Shown one piece after another: positions 1 to 8,729 of a stretch of 64,000 bases of DNA. This DNA comes from Leifsonia psychrotolerans (lineage in GTDB: Bacteria > Actinomycetota > Actinomycetes > Actinomycetales > Microbacteriaceae). Where the stretch lies: positions 2,480,001 through 2,544,000 of the forward strand of contig NZ_JACCFM010000001.1 in NCBI RefSeq assembly GCF_013410665.1, given 5' to 3'. Position numbers and translations under genes: made by a program. The notes under the pieces are model-generated. The model ran no database searches. It saw only the letters and a list, made by a program, of their open reading frames with translations, and was not told the DNA's origin. How positions within the stretch are numbered: position 1 is the stretch's first letter; each line of letters starts with the position of its first letter.

Positions 1-12
1 TGTCGTGCCACA

Positions 13-79
13 CTGCGGAAATTCTTGCTATTCAGCGTGAAAACGCGCCCATTCGTGCGTCGCCCGAGAATCTCCGCAG
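13..79. repeat. imperfect inverted repeat downstream of the cupin gene
   Basis: Arms at 13-25 and 67-79 match at 12 of 13 positions (CTGCGGAAATTCT against the complement of AGAATCTCCGCAG), with a 41-bp loop. It lies just past the stop of the cupin gene. The loop is too long for a typical intrinsic terminator and there is no T-tract. Its role is unknown, and the window edge prevents seeing whether another gene ends here. Confidence 0.25.
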
Positions 80-96
80 TTCGGTACGGCCAGGCT

Positions 97-498
97 CTAG
101 ACGACGGTGACGGTCACGTAGGTCTTGCGCAACGTTTCAGCCACGTGCCAGGTTCCGCTCCATCCCGTCGGCATGACGAAGAGGTCTCCCGCGCTCACCT
201 CCGTGGTTTGGCCGCCGTCGCTCTCGATTGTTGCCCGGCCGGAGAGAATCTGACAGATCTCGTGATAGCCGTCACGCGTTGCAGTGAAGCTGCCCGGACT
301 GGCCTCCCAGACGCCGGTTTCTGTGACGCCGTCCGGCGAGGTCCACGCGACAACGCTCGACTCACGCTGGCCGGGCGTCGTCGCGGTGGGTTTCGGGCGG
401 GCCTCGCCCAGGGTGGTGGTCACGGCATCCGCCAGGAGCACGAGGGGCACCGGGCTCAAGCTCACGGTCAGTGTCGTCGCGTCAGTCAGTTCAGTCAT
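97..498 (-). CDS. small cupin-domain protein (Cupin_3/DUF861-like)
   Basis: A 133-residue single-domain cupin. The second half has the cupin strand pattern, with GYHEICQILSG followed by SAGDLFVMPTGWSGTWHV, which resembles the Cupin_3 family (ureidoglycine aminohydrolase-like and related proteins). It has no signal peptide. It is the last gene of the seven-gene operon running leftward from the XRE regulator at 6407, 28 bp after the FAD oxidase. In polyamine and amino-acid operons such cupins often accompany the oxidase, but its reaction cannot be read from the sequence. ATG start; AGAGGAT about 12 nt upstream is an acceptable ribosome site. Confidence 0.8.
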   Translation of the reverse strand: MTELTDATTLTVSLSPVPLVLLADAVTTTLGEARPKPTATTPGQRESSVVAWTSPDGVTETGVWEASPGSFTATRDGYHEICQILSGRATIESDGGQTTEVSAGDLFVMPTGWSGTWHVAETLRKTYVTVTVV

Positions 499-526
499 AC
501 TCGTTCAGATCCTCTGTTTGTGGCTT

Positions 527-1930
527 TCAGTGCCCGCGGCCGGATACCATGTCGGCGATTTTCGCCAGTGGCGACGTGGTGGTGCGCCTCGTCAGTTCAG
601 CATGGTCAGCCATGCCATAAGCCTGGTAGAGCGCCTTGACCGCCAGCCAGCGGAGGGGCTCCGGCTCCCAGTTGCGCACACGGTGGTTGACCCAGGGCAG
701 TTCGGTCAACGCACTCGGTGTGCCGAGGATCAGGTCGGTCAAGGTGCGGCCGGCCAGGTTGGTCGTTGTCACGCCCGTGCCGACATAGCCGCCAGCCCAG
801 GCCAGGCCGGTCTGCGGGTCGAGCCCGACCGTCGCAGCCCAGTCACGCGGCACGCCCAGCACGCCGGACCAGGCGTGGTCGATGGCCACACCGGCCGTCG
901 CTGGGAAGAAGCGGGTGAGGATGCCGCGCAGCGCTTCCACGGTGCTCGCGTGCGTCTGGCCGTCTGAGTCGGTCTTCGACCCGAAGCGGTAGGGCACGCC
1001 GCGCCCGCCGATGGCGATGCGGTCGTCACTCGTCCGCTGCGCGTACATGTAGGCATGAGCGAAGTCGCCGAGGGTCTCGCGGCCGTCCCAGCCGATCGAA
1101 TCCCAGATTGCGGCACTCAGTGGCTCGGTCGCGATGAGCGACGAGTTCATCGGCAACCAGGCCCGGTGCAGGCCCTTCAGCCCGGCGGTGAAGCCTTCTG
1201 TCGCCCGCACGACGAAGTCGGCCTCAACGGTTCCGCGGTCGGTCACGGCACGGTGCGGAAGGATTTCGCTCACGTGGGTGTCTTCGTAGATCGTGACGCC
1301 GAGCGCCTCGACGGCCCGGGCGAGTCCCGAGGCGAGTTTGGCCGGTTGAATGCGCGCACAGTGCGGATGCCACATGGCACCGGTGGTGCCGACCACGTTG
1401 ATGCGGTCGGCGGCTTCCTTGGCCGAAAGCAGGTCGACATCCGTCATGGACCAGGCCTGCTCGGCGCGCGCAGCGGCGACCAGGCGTTCCTGCTGGGGTG
1501 CATCGTAGGCGACATTGAACTCGCCGCCCTTGACGATATCGGCGTCAATTCCCTCCAGTGCGGCGACCCGGATCACCTCATCGACGGTGTGGTTCATCTC
1601 GGTCTGGAAGTTCTCGGCCGCCGGGCGACCGTGCGTCTTCACGTACTGGCTGCGCCCACCGGTCACCGCGTTGGTCAACCAACCGCCGTTGCGGCCCGAG
1701 GCTCCATAACCCGCGAACTTCTGCTCGAGGATGACAACGCGCAGGTGCGGAGCGGCTTTCTTGAGGTAGTAGGCGGTCCACAGGCCCGTGTAGCCGGCAC
1801 CGACGATGCAGACATCGGCCGTCAACGAACCGGGAAGCGGGGCGCGGGGCGCGTCGCGGCCGATCTGGTTCCACCAGAACGAGACGTCGCCATTGATCAT
1901 CGTGGAGTTGGCGGGGGAATCAGTACTCAT
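527..1930 (-). CDS. FAD-dependent amine oxidoreductase (PuuB/DAO family)
   Basis: A 467-residue flavoprotein of the D-amino-acid-oxidase superfamily. The N-terminus has the ADP-binding fold G44-x-G46-x-x-G49 followed by the acidic end of beta-2 (VVILEQ). GASGRNGG is the flavin-contact loop typical of gamma-glutamylputrescine oxidase (PuuB) and related secondary-amine oxidases. Near the C-terminus GYVGTGVTTTNLAG is the second FAD-binding element. It follows the ATPase gene of a polyamine-type importer by 28 bp, so it probably oxidises the imported amine. No gamma-glutamylputrescine synthetase is present here, so the substrate may be the free amine or another amino compound. Confidence 0.88.
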   Translation of the reverse strand: MSTDSPANSTMINGDVSFWWNQIGRDAPRAPLPGSLTADVCIVGAGYTGLWTAYYLKKAAPHLRVVILEQKFAGYGASGRNGGWLTNAVTGGRSQYVKTHGRPAAENFQTEMNHTVDEVIRVAALEGIDADIVKGGEFNVAYDAPQQERLVAAARAEQAWSMTDVDLLSAKEAADRINVVGTTGAMWHPHCARIQPAKLASGLARAVEALGVTIYEDTHVSEILPHRAVTDRGTVEADFVVRATEGFTAGLKGLHRAWLPMNSSLIATEPLSAAIWDSIGWDGRETLGDFAHAYMYAQRTSDDRIAIGGRGVPYRFGSKTDSDGQTHASTVEALRGILTRFFPATAGVAIDHAWSGVLGVPRDWAATVGLDPQTGLAWAGGYVGTGVTTTNLAGRTLTDLILGTPSALTELPWVNHRVRNWEPEPLRWLAVKALYQAYGMADHAELTRRTTTSPLAKIADMVSGRGH

Positions 1931-1958
1931 TGGAAACTCTCATTCAGTGAAAGGGTAG

Positions 1959-2990
1959 TCATGCTGCGTTCGAGTCGTCCAGAATGACGGCGTGCTCAGG
2001 GTGCCAGCTCAGCAGGGCGGACTCGCCGGGCCGGGAGCTGGTGCTTCTCTCCCCCGCGTCCCGGACGACTCCGGTCGATCCATCGGGCAAGCCGATTTCG
2101 TGCTTCCAGCCAGACCCGAGGTAGACGCTCTGCAGAAGCCGCACCTGCACCCGGGCGTGCGCATCGGGAACGTTGTCAACACTGGCGTGGAGCTCAAGCT
2201 TCTCCGGGCGAACCACCGTTGCGGTGTGTTCTCCTTCCACACCACGCAGAATCGTCGATTCTCCGATGAAGGAGGCGACGAAGAGTGACTGCGGGCGCTC
2301 GTAGAGTTCGGCTGCCGTCCCAACCTGTTCGATCCTGCCTTCGTTGAAGATGGCGATCCGATCGGAGAGGGTGAGTGCTTCTTCCTGATCGTGAGTCACG
2401 AAGACGAAGGTGCGGCCCACCTCCCGGTGGATCCGACGCAGCTCAAGCTGGAGACGCTCCCGCAGCTGTTTGTCGAGCGCACCGAGGGGCTCATCGAGGA
2501 GCAGAGCCTGGGGGTCGAAGACGAGTGCGCGAGCGAGGGCGACCCGCTGCTGTTGCCCGCCCGACAGCTGCGCCGGATAGCGATCCGCGAAACGGGACAG
2601 CCCGGCGGTCTCGAGCGACGCCGCGACGAGCCGGCGCTCCTCCGCCTTGCCGACCTTGCGCCGCCGGAGCGGATACGCCACGTTATCGGCCACCGTCATG
2701 TGCGGGAACAGCGCATAGTGCTGGAATACGACACCGAGGCCGCGCTTGTGGGCGGGAACGTCGTCGATGCGTCGGCCGTCGAGTTCGACGGAACCGGAGG
2801 TGAGGTCGGTGAATCCGGCAATCAGGTTGAGGGTCGTCGTCTTACCCGACCCTGACGGTCCGAGGAACGTCATGAACTCGCCGGGTTCAACGGTCAAGCT
2901 CACGTTGTCGACGGCGACCGATTTCGGATAGTGCTTGGTCACGCCGGAGAGGCGAATCTGCGTGCCCCGGTCGGTGTTATCCCTTGACAT
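1959..2990 (-). CDS. potA: ABC transporter ATPase, spermidine/putrescine type (PotA-like)
   Basis: A 343-residue ABC ATPase with Walker A GPSGSGKT (residues 44-51), signature LSGGQQQR (142-149), Walker B ALLLDEP (162-168) and switch histidine in FVTHDQEEAL. The C-terminal 100 residues fit the TOBE/regulatory domain of PotA/CysA-type importer ATPases. The ATG overlaps the end of the preceding permease gene by 14 bp, implying translational coupling. It powers import through the two permeases encoded next to it. PotA is the family label; the real substrate could be another amine or a small cationic compound. Confidence 0.92.
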   Translation of the reverse strand: MSRDNTDRGTQIRLSGVTKHYPKSVAVDNVSLTVEPGEFMTFLGPSGSGKTTTLNLIAGFTDLTSGSVELDGRRIDDVPAHKRGLGVVFQHYALFPHMTVADNVAYPLRRRKVGKAEERRLVAASLETAGLSRFADRYPAQLSGGQQQRVALARALVFDPQALLLDEPLGALDKQLRERLQLELRRIHREVGRTFVFVTHDQEEALTLSDRIAIFNEGRIEQVGTAAELYERPQSLFVASFIGESTILRGVEGEHTATVVRPEKLELHASVDNVPDAHARVQVRLLQSVYLGSGWKHEIGLPDGSTGVVRDAGERSTSSRPGESALLSWHPEHAVILDDSNAA

Positions 2991-3780
2991 TCTTTTTCCT
3001 TCCGATCGAGAAGAGCCCGATCAGGACGATGGCGGTGGTGAGGATGAGGATCATCGTGGCTGCAGCCGCGAGTGTCGGGTCCGTGTCGCGCGTCACACTC
3101 TGGTACATCAGCACCGGAAGCGTCTGCAGATACGGGCTCTTGATAAACAATGACGTGACGACTTCGTCGAAGGATGTCACGAATGCGAACAGTGCTCCCG
3201 AAATGATCCCGGGCAGGATGAGCGGAAGCGTGACCCGCATGAACGTGGTCACGGGGCCGGCACCGAGGCTTCCGGAGGCCAGCTCGAGACGCGTGTCGAA
3301 CCCACGGAGACTGGTCGAAACGGAGATGATCACGAACGGCAGCGCGATAACCGTGTGCGCCACGACGAATCCGACCAGTGTGCCGAGCAACTGCATCCGC
3401 AGGAAGACCGCGTAGATTCCGATCGCGGTAATGATGCCGGGGACCACCATAGGCGCGAGCAGCCCCAGAGTGAGGATGCCGGCCGCCCGACGCCCACGCA
3501 TCTTACTCAGCCCGATGGCGGCCATGGTTCCGGTCACCGTCGCCAAGACGACGACGAGCAGTGCCACCAGGAATGAGTTGGCGAGTGCCGTGATCCAGGC
3601 CTGGTTCGTGAAGAAGGACTCGTACCAGCGCATCGAGTAGCCGCTCGGAGGGAAGACGAGTGAGGCTTTGTCGGTGAAGCTGAGCGGGATGACAATCAGC
3701 GTCGGAGCGACCAGCCAGACGGCGAGAAGCGCGGCAAAGATCCAGAGGATCGTCAGCGTGACGGGATGTGGTTTGATCAC
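2977..3780 (-). CDS. potC: ABC transporter permease, PotC-like
   Basis: A 267-residue permease with six predicted membrane segments. The binding-protein-dependent transport EAA loop lies in the stretch beginning ELASGSLGAGP. The frame is open much further upstream (to 4527), but that part is the shadow of the neighbouring permease gene. The credible start is GTG at 3780, overlapping the TGA of potB (GTGA), with potB's coding end supplying coupling. The translation then begins VIKPHPVTLTILWIF, a normal first transmembrane segment. It pairs with the potB-like permease. Confidence 0.9.
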   Translation of the reverse strand: MIKPHPVTLTILWIFAALLAVWLVAPTLIVIPLSFTDKASLVFPPSGYSMRWYESFFTNQAWITALANSFLVALLVVVLATVTGTMAAIGLSKMRGRRAAGILTLGLLAPMVVPGIITAIGIYAVFLRMQLLGTLVGFVVAHTVIALPFVIISVSTSLRGFDTRLELASGSLGAGPVTTFMRVTLPLILPGIISGALFAFVTSFDEVVTSLFIKSPYLQTLPVLMYQSVTRDTDPTLAAAATMILILTTAIVLIGLFSIGRKKNVKG

Positions 3781-4676
3781 AGGCTCAACATGTCCTTTCC
3801 GGTCGTGCGGCGGGTCGCGCGCATGATGAGCGCGAGGACGCCGAGCAGGAGCAGGGTGAGCAGAAGCAGGACAGCCCCGAGTGCGCCACCCCTGCCCCAT
3901 TGGAGGAGCCCATTCACTTGCCCATAAATACTTTGCGAGATCATGCTCTCCGAGGGCGATCCGAGCAGCGCCGGGGTGATGTAGAAGCCGAGCGACTGGA
4001 TGAACACCATGAGTGCACCGGCCAGCACGCCGGGCATCGACAGCGGCACGAAGACGGTCAGGAAGGCCGTGACGGGACGGGCGCCGAGACTGCGCGCGGC
4101 ATCCGAGAGCCTGCTGTCGATCCCGCTCATGACCGCGTAGAGCGGAAGCACCATGAAGGGGAGGAGCACCTGCACCATACCGATGAGCACGCCTGTCGGG
4201 GTGCGGATGAGCTGGAACGGGCCCATTCCGAAAACGCCGAGAAGCTGGTTCACGAGTCCGTTGTCTTGCAACAGGATGATCCAGGCGAACGATCGAATCA
4301 TCAGCGACGTCCAGAACGGGATCAGCACGATGATGATGAGCGCCGCCCGGCCGCGGGGGCCGGCGATGGTCATCAGGTAGGCATACGGATAGGCGAGGGC
4401 CAGACAGATGACGGTGGTCGCGAGGGCGATCCCGAACGTGCGCAGGATGACGGCGACGTTTCCGGCGGTGCCGAACACCCACACGTAGTTCGAGAAGTCC
4501 AGGCTCGGATCGCTCACACTGAGCCACATGCTCTGGGCCAGTGGATACGCGAAGACGCCGATCAGGATGGCCAGCGCCGGCAACACGAGGACGAGGGTTC
4601 GAAGGGGGGTGCGCACCAGCCGCTGGCCGATACGCCCCCTCTCCACAACTCGCCCGACAGTTCGGGAGGAGCTCAT
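3777..4676 (-). CDS. potB: ABC transporter permease, PotB-like
   Basis: A 299-residue integral membrane protein with a first transmembrane segment at about residues 26-50 and five more after it. The EAA loop begins DAARSLGARPVTAF. The length fits the PotB/PotH family. The ATG follows the stop of the binding-protein gene by one base, and its TGA overlaps the GTG of the next permease. It forms the membrane channel with the PotC-like subunit. Confidence 0.9.
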   Translation of the reverse strand: MSSSRTVGRVVERGRIGQRLVRTPLRTLVLVLPALAILIGVFAYPLAQSMWLSVSDPSLDFSNYVWVFGTAGNVAVILRTFGIALATTVICLALAYPYAYLMTIAGPRGRAALIIIVLIPFWTSLMIRSFAWIILLQDNGLVNQLLGVFGMGPFQLIRTPTGVLIGMVQVLLPFMVLPLYAVMSGIDSRLSDAARSLGARPVTAFLTVFVPLSMPGVLAGALMVFIQSLGFYITPALLGSPSESMISQSIYGQVNGLLQWGRGGALGAVLLLLTLLLLGVLALIMRATRRTTGKDMLSL

Positions 4677-4677
4677 G

Positions 4678-5802
4678 TTAACCGTGCAGCCACTTCATCC
4701 AACGTTCCAGCTGGACGTCGTAGTTCGTTCCCCACCATGCGGTGTCGGGGACCACGAGCTGCGTCGCGATGGCCGGGTCCGTGATCAGATATCCCTTCGC
4801 CAGTGCGTCCAGCTCCGGCTGGGCGTCGACGTTGACGGGCGAGTAGGAGGTGAGCTCGGTGAGCTTCGCCTGCTGGGCCGCACCCAGGTAGTAGTTGATG
4901 TACGCAAATGCCGCGTCGGGATTCTTGCTGTTCTTCGGAACGGCCAGCGAGTCCATGACCACGAAGGCCTGGTTCCAGATCGGCTTGTACGGTGCGCCGT
5001 TCGCGGCGGCCCCGTAGCCTCGTCCCGCCCAGACGAATGCCATGTCGGCCTCGCCAGACTCGATCATCTGCTGCGACTGAGCACCGGTGGTCCAGTAGAT
5101 GAGGTTCTTGCGAATCGTGTCGAGCTTGGCGTAGGCACGCTCGGTGTCGAGTGGGTAGAGGCTGTCCTGCGCAACGCCGTCGGCGAGGAGGGCGCCCTCC
5201 AGGAGTCCGGGTCCGACATCGTCGAAGCCGACGACGGCACGGGAGCCCGGGAACTTCGTGGTGTCGAAGAAGTCGTTCCAACCGGTCGGAGCGACCGGGT
5301 ATTTCTCGGTGTTGTACATGATGGTGTAGCCATACTGCATGGCAGGCACATAGCAGTCACCGGCGAGTCCATCGGGAATCTTCGAGGTGTCGACGATTGT
5401 GGTGTCGATCTTCATCAGCAGGCCATCGTCTCCGCACTGCGTCGCAGCCCAGATGGCATCCGTGTCGACGACATCCCAGGTGACGTTCTTATTGTCGACC
5501 TGCGCTTTGATCTTGGAGTATTCGGTGGGGCCATCGCTCAGCATGGTGGCGCCCGATTCCTTCGCGAAGGGATCGGATGCCGCTGAGACCTGACCGTCCT
5601 GATAGGCACCGCCGTACGACGAGAGAGTCAGGGTGACTCCCGAAAGAGCGCCGGCCTTGACGGTGCCGGCCTGGGCCGGGCCGCTGCCGAGGTCGACTGT
5701 GACCGCGCCTCCGCCGACGCCGCTGCATCCGATCATCGATGCGGCAACGGCAACGGCGCCGAGGCTGAGCATGAGTCCGCGCACGGGGGTGTTCTTTTTC
5801 AT
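4678..5802 (-). CDS. potD: extracellular solute-binding lipoprotein, PotD/PotF-like
   Basis: A 374-residue binding protein. The N-terminus MKKNTPVRG... is a lipoprotein signal peptide ending in a lipobox-like MIGC, so the mature protein is anchored by its lipidated Cys. The body is a family-1 solute-binding fold with the PotD/PotF hallmarks TWDVVDTDAIW and YNTEKYP. ATG at 5802 is chosen because an AAAGGA ribosome site sits just upstream; the frame is open further (to 5877) but without a ribosome site or signal sequence. It is the receptor for the importer encoded by the next three genes and starts 47 bp after the XRE regulator gene. Confidence 0.9.
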   Translation of the reverse strand: MKKNTPVRGLMLSLGAVAVAASMIGCSGVGGGAVTVDLGSGPAQAGTVKAGALSGVTLTLSSYGGAYQDGQVSAASDPFAKESGATMLSDGPTEYSKIKAQVDNKNVTWDVVDTDAIWAATQCGDDGLLMKIDTTIVDTSKIPDGLAGDCYVPAMQYGYTIMYNTEKYPVAPTGWNDFFDTTKFPGSRAVVGFDDVGPGLLEGALLADGVAQDSLYPLDTERAYAKLDTIRKNLIYWTTGAQSQQMIESGEADMAFVWAGRGYGAAANGAPYKPIWNQAFVVMDSLAVPKNSKNPDAAFAYINYYLGAAQQAKLTELTSYSPVNVDAQPELDALAKGYLITDPAIATQLVVPDTAWWGTNYDVQLERWMKWLHG

Positions 5803-5849
5803 TGTGTCCTTTCGGAGAGCGGGGGTCGCTCGGTATTTCAGAGGGAAAA

Positions 5850-6407
5850 TTAGGCGGTGGGCGGGCTCGTGACCCACATGACTTCGGCTTGGCCGTCGCC
5901 AACGTTGATCACTCGGTGCGGCACCGAGCTGAGGTATTCGATGCTGTCGTCCGCATTCATCCGGATGACCTCGGTGCCAAGAGAAAGTTCGACGGTTCCG
6001 TGCAACACGATGAAGATCTCTTGCGACTTGCCGTGTGAGTAGAGGTCGTCTCCGGTGGATCCGCCCGGTTCGAAGACGCCCTTGTAGATCTCGAGGTTGC
6101 GCATCGGCGGCTGCGCGATGACGAACTTCGTCGAACCGGCGCCCGACGGATACTCGGGGCGGTCCTGTGCGCGCACGACGCCACGTGCGTGGCCGTTGTG
6201 GCTGCCCAGCAGGTCGGCGACAGAGACACCGAGAGCCTCGGAGATCTTGCGCATCGATGAGATGCTCGCGCTTGCCCGGCTGTTCTCCAACTGGCTGAGA
6301 AAGCTGGAACTCACGCCCGCGTTTGCGGCCAGGCCGCGCAAGGTCAGCCCACGCAGCTCGCGAAACTCCGCGATTCGACGCCCCAAGTGCACTTCGACCT
6401 CGGTCAT
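5850..6407 (-). CDS. XRE-family regulator with C-terminal cupin domain
   Basis: A 185-residue one-component regulator. Residues about 10-65 are an XRE/Cro helix-turn-helix (LTLRGLAANAGVSSSFLSQL is the HTH core). Residues about 110-185 are a cupin effector domain with EIFIVLHGTVEL. This architecture is that of PuuR and related repressors of amine or amino-acid catabolism. ATG at 6407 is preceded by GAAGGAGT; an upstream in-frame ATG at 6458 lies inside the operator dyad and has no ribosome site. It is first in the operon and divergent from hyuA, so it probably controls its own operon through the dyad at 6432-6472. Confidence 0.88.
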   Translation of the reverse strand: MTEVEVHLGRRIAEFRELRGLTLRGLAANAGVSSSFLSQLENSRASASISSMRKISEALGVSVADLLGSHNGHARGVVRAQDRPEYPSGAGSTKFVIAQPPMRNLEIYKGVFEPGGSTGDDLYSHGKSQEIFIVLHGTVELSLGTEVIRMNADDSIEYLSSVPHRVINVGDGQAEVMWVTSPPTA

Positions 6408-6431
6408 CCGGACTCCTTCGTCTGGGAAATT

Positions 6432-6472
6432 AGTGAACGTCGTGTTTGACCTCATCAAACACTTTGTTCACT
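6432..6472. promoter_or_regulatory. nested dyad, probable operator of the XRE-cupin regulator
   Basis: Two concentric inverted repeats share one centre: outer arms AGTGAAC (6432-6438) and GTTCACT (6466-6472), inner arms TGTTTGA (6443-6449) and TCAAACA (6455-6461), all exact, with a 5-bp centre. It lies between the ribosome site of the regulator gene and a TATATT-like -10 on the minus strand at about 6482-6489. That is the expected place for an autorepressor site. Assignment to this regulator is by proximity. Confidence 0.65.
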
Positions 6473-6560
6473 CGGAGTTAGAAATATAACCCCCCAACCG
6501 GATGTCAGACAAGTACTGGTGTCAATTTGTTATGAAGCTCTCGGGCCGATTTGCGCCCAT

Positions 6561-6581
6561 CCGTCATCTGACGCATGACGG
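6561..6581 (+). promoter_or_regulatory. 21-bp dyad upstream of hyuA, shared with the ABC importer promoter
   Basis: CCGTCAT (6561-6567), a seven-base spacer CTGACGC, then ATGACGG (6575-6581): perfect 7-bp arms. The same sequence with the same spacer, two substitutions within the 21 bp, occurs at 19052-19072 before the importer's binding-protein gene. It ends 97 bp before the hyuA GTG; the other site is 95 bp before its ATG. This is the likely binding site of the LuxR-type regulator at 12337-14133. Confidence 0.65.
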
Positions 6582-6677
6582 CAGCACCCTCCATCGTTTG
6601 TACTGGGCTACACGGAAGACAACGCTGTGCTCCGACCGTGTACCCCGTGCGCGGTACGTTTCGAAAGGTAGTGACCT

Positions 6678-8726
6678 GTGAGTAGTCCCACTTGGACTGT
6701 CAGCATCGATGCCGGCGGCACATTCACGGATGCGATCGCTCGCTCGAGCGACGGCCGCTCGGTTGTGGCCAAGGTGGCGTCAACCCCACATGATCCGTCG
6801 TACGGCTTGAGCAATGCTGTCGTGGCACTCGTTGAACAGGGCCTGCCGATCGATGCAGTGTCACTGCTGTGCCACGGCACCACCGTCGCCACGAACGCAA
6901 CCTTGACCGGCAATCTGGCCACCGTCGCGCTGCTCACGACCCGCGGCTTTCGTGACGTGCTCGGCTACCGCCAATCGAACCGCCCCGACGTCTATAGCCT
7001 CACGCCGAAGCGCCCCAGCGAGCTCGTCGAACGCGAATACCGCCTCGAGGTAAGCGAGCGCCTGACCAGCGCGGGCACCGTGCTCGAAGCGCTCACCGAA
7101 GCTGAGATCGACCGGGTCGTGGCCCAAGCCGTCACCCTGGCACCCGAGGCCATCGCGGTGAGCCTGCTCTTCAGCTACCTGAACGACGCTCACGAACGCC
7201 AGCTCGGCAAGGCCCTCCGACAGGCCCTCCCCGACACTCCGGTCACGCTCTCGAGCGAGGTCGCGCGCGAGTTTCGTGAGTACCCGCGCACCGCGACAAC
7301 AGCCATCAACGCGGCGCTTCGTCCGGTCGTCGGCGGTTATCTCGAGCGTGCCGTGTCGGCCGTCGAATCGAGCGGCCTCAACGCTCCCTTCGTCGTGATG
7401 CAATCGAACGGCGGCTGCGTTCCGGCCGGCCGCGCCGAGGCGCAGGCCCACCGCTTGGTGCTGTCCGGCCCGGCCGGCGGCGTGTCAGGACTCATCGCCA
7501 TCGCCGAAGCCAACGGACTCGCCAACGTGATCAGCCTCGACATGGGCGGTACGAGCGCCGACATTTGTCTGGTGCGCGGATCGAAGGCGCCCTTCGCCGC
7601 CACCCAGACCATTCAAGACCACGTTCTGCTCTCCCCGACCGTCGACATCCACACCATCGGCGCGGGCGGCGGCAGCATCGCCTGGGTCGACCCGACCGGG
7701 CGTCTCCGTGTTGGCCCTCAGTCAGCGAAGGCTGTTCCCGGCCCAGCCAGCTATCTGCGCGGCGGCGTCGAGCCCACCGTGACTGACGCGCATGTTGTGC
7801 TCGGCACGCTTGGCTGCGGCGAACTGGCCGGAAACCTTGTGCTCGACCGCCCGGCAGCCATCGCGGCCGTCGACCGAATCGGGGAGAAGCTCGGCATGAC
7901 GACCATCGAGGCTGCAGAGGCCATTCTCGCCATTTCGCTCGCACACATGGTGCGTGCCGTGCGCAAGGTCAGCGTCGAACGCGGCCTCGACCCGCGCGAG
8001 TTCACTCTGGTGCCATTCGGCGGCGCCGGCCCCTTGCATGCCGGTCTTCTGCTGCGCCACCTCGGCCTGAAAAGCGCGCTGATTCCAGAGCAGCCCGGCC
8101 TGTTCTCGGCCGACGGTCTTCTCGTGGCTGGTCTTCGGGTCGACGACTCACAGACCGTGCTGAAGACGTTCTCTGAGAGTGGCCTCGCGGAGAGGGGTGC
8201 CTGGTTCGAATCGGCATCCGCCACCGCCATCTCCCAGCTGCTCGCCGACGGCATCGCCGAGGAGAACATCACTCTGACCGGCTCGATCGACTGTCGCTAT
8301 CTCGGCCAGGGGTTCGAACTCAACGTTCCGCTCGACAGCTGGGATGCCGCCGGCTTGGCGGATCTGCCCGACCGCTTCCATGCCATTCATGAGACGCTCT
8401 ATGGTCACGCCAACCGTGAAGAAGCCGTCGAACTCGTCACGGTGCGCCTCGCCGTTGTGGGTGCGTTTGACCGGCCGAGTCAGACCCCACTGGCCGAAAG
8501 CGGTCCGGCGGCTGCTGACGCGGCACTCATCGCTCACCGCGATGTGCATATTCCTGGCTCGGGTGGCCTCGCGCCGACCGCCGTCTACGACCGTGCTCGC
8601 CTGATTCCTGGCAACCAGTTTGCCGGGCCGGCCATCATTCAGCAGATGGATGCCACAACCGTCATTCTTTCCGGCCAGAGCGCCGTCGTTTCGCCCACCG
8701 GCGACCTGATCATCACGGAGGACTAA
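6678..8726 (+). CDS. hyuA: hydantoinase/oxoprolinase subunit A (HyuA)
   Basis: A 682-residue ATP-dependent amidohydrolase subunit. The N-terminus has the Hydant_A_N phosphate-binding signature DAGGTFTDA, and the ASKHA-like core carries SGPAGGVSG and SLDMGGTSADICLV. Known relatives act as N-methylhydantoinase (ATP-hydrolysing), 5-oxoprolinase or acetone carboxylase subunits with a HyuB partner. GTG at 6678 follows GAAAGG. It is the first gene of a five-gene plus-strand series, with hyuB 3 bp downstream. The substrate is not readable from the sequence; a cyclic amide is the family expectation. Confidence 0.9.
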   Translation: MSSPTWTVSIDAGGTFTDAIARSSDGRSVVAKVASTPHDPSYGLSNAVVALVEQGLPIDAVSLLCHGTTVATNATLTGNLATVALLTTRGFRDVLGYRQSNRPDVYSLTPKRPSELVEREYRLEVSERLTSAGTVLEALTEAEIDRVVAQAVTLAPEAIAVSLLFSYLNDAHERQLGKALRQALPDTPVTLSSEVAREFREYPRTATTAINAALRPVVGGYLERAVSAVESSGLNAPFVVMQSNGGCVPAGRAEAQAHRLVLSGPAGGVSGLIAIAEANGLANVISLDMGGTSADICLVRGSKAPFAATQTIQDHVLLSPTVDIHTIGAGGGSIAWVDPTGRLRVGPQSAKAVPGPASYLRGGVEPTVTDAHVVLGTLGCGELAGNLVLDRPAAIAAVDRIGEKLGMTTIEAAEAILAISLAHMVRAVRKVSVERGLDPREFTLVPFGGAGPLHAGLLLRHLGLKSALIPEQPGLFSADGLLVAGLRVDDSQTVLKTFSESGLAERGAWFESASATAISQLLADGIAEENITLTGSIDCRYLGQGFELNVPLDSWDAAGLADLPDRFHAIHETLYGHANREEAVELVTVRLAVVGAFDRPSQTPLAESGPAAADAALIAHRDVHIPGSGGLAPTAVYDRARLIPGNQFAGPAIIQQMDATTVILSGQSAVVSPTGDLIITED

Positions 8727-8729
8727 GAA

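Noticed and set aside
2977..4527. A 516-residue open frame suggesting a fused ABC permease
   Set aside because: The first half is a shadow of the PotB-like gene in another frame. Only the part from GTG 3780 is a normal permease, and the real PotB gene is at 3777-4676.
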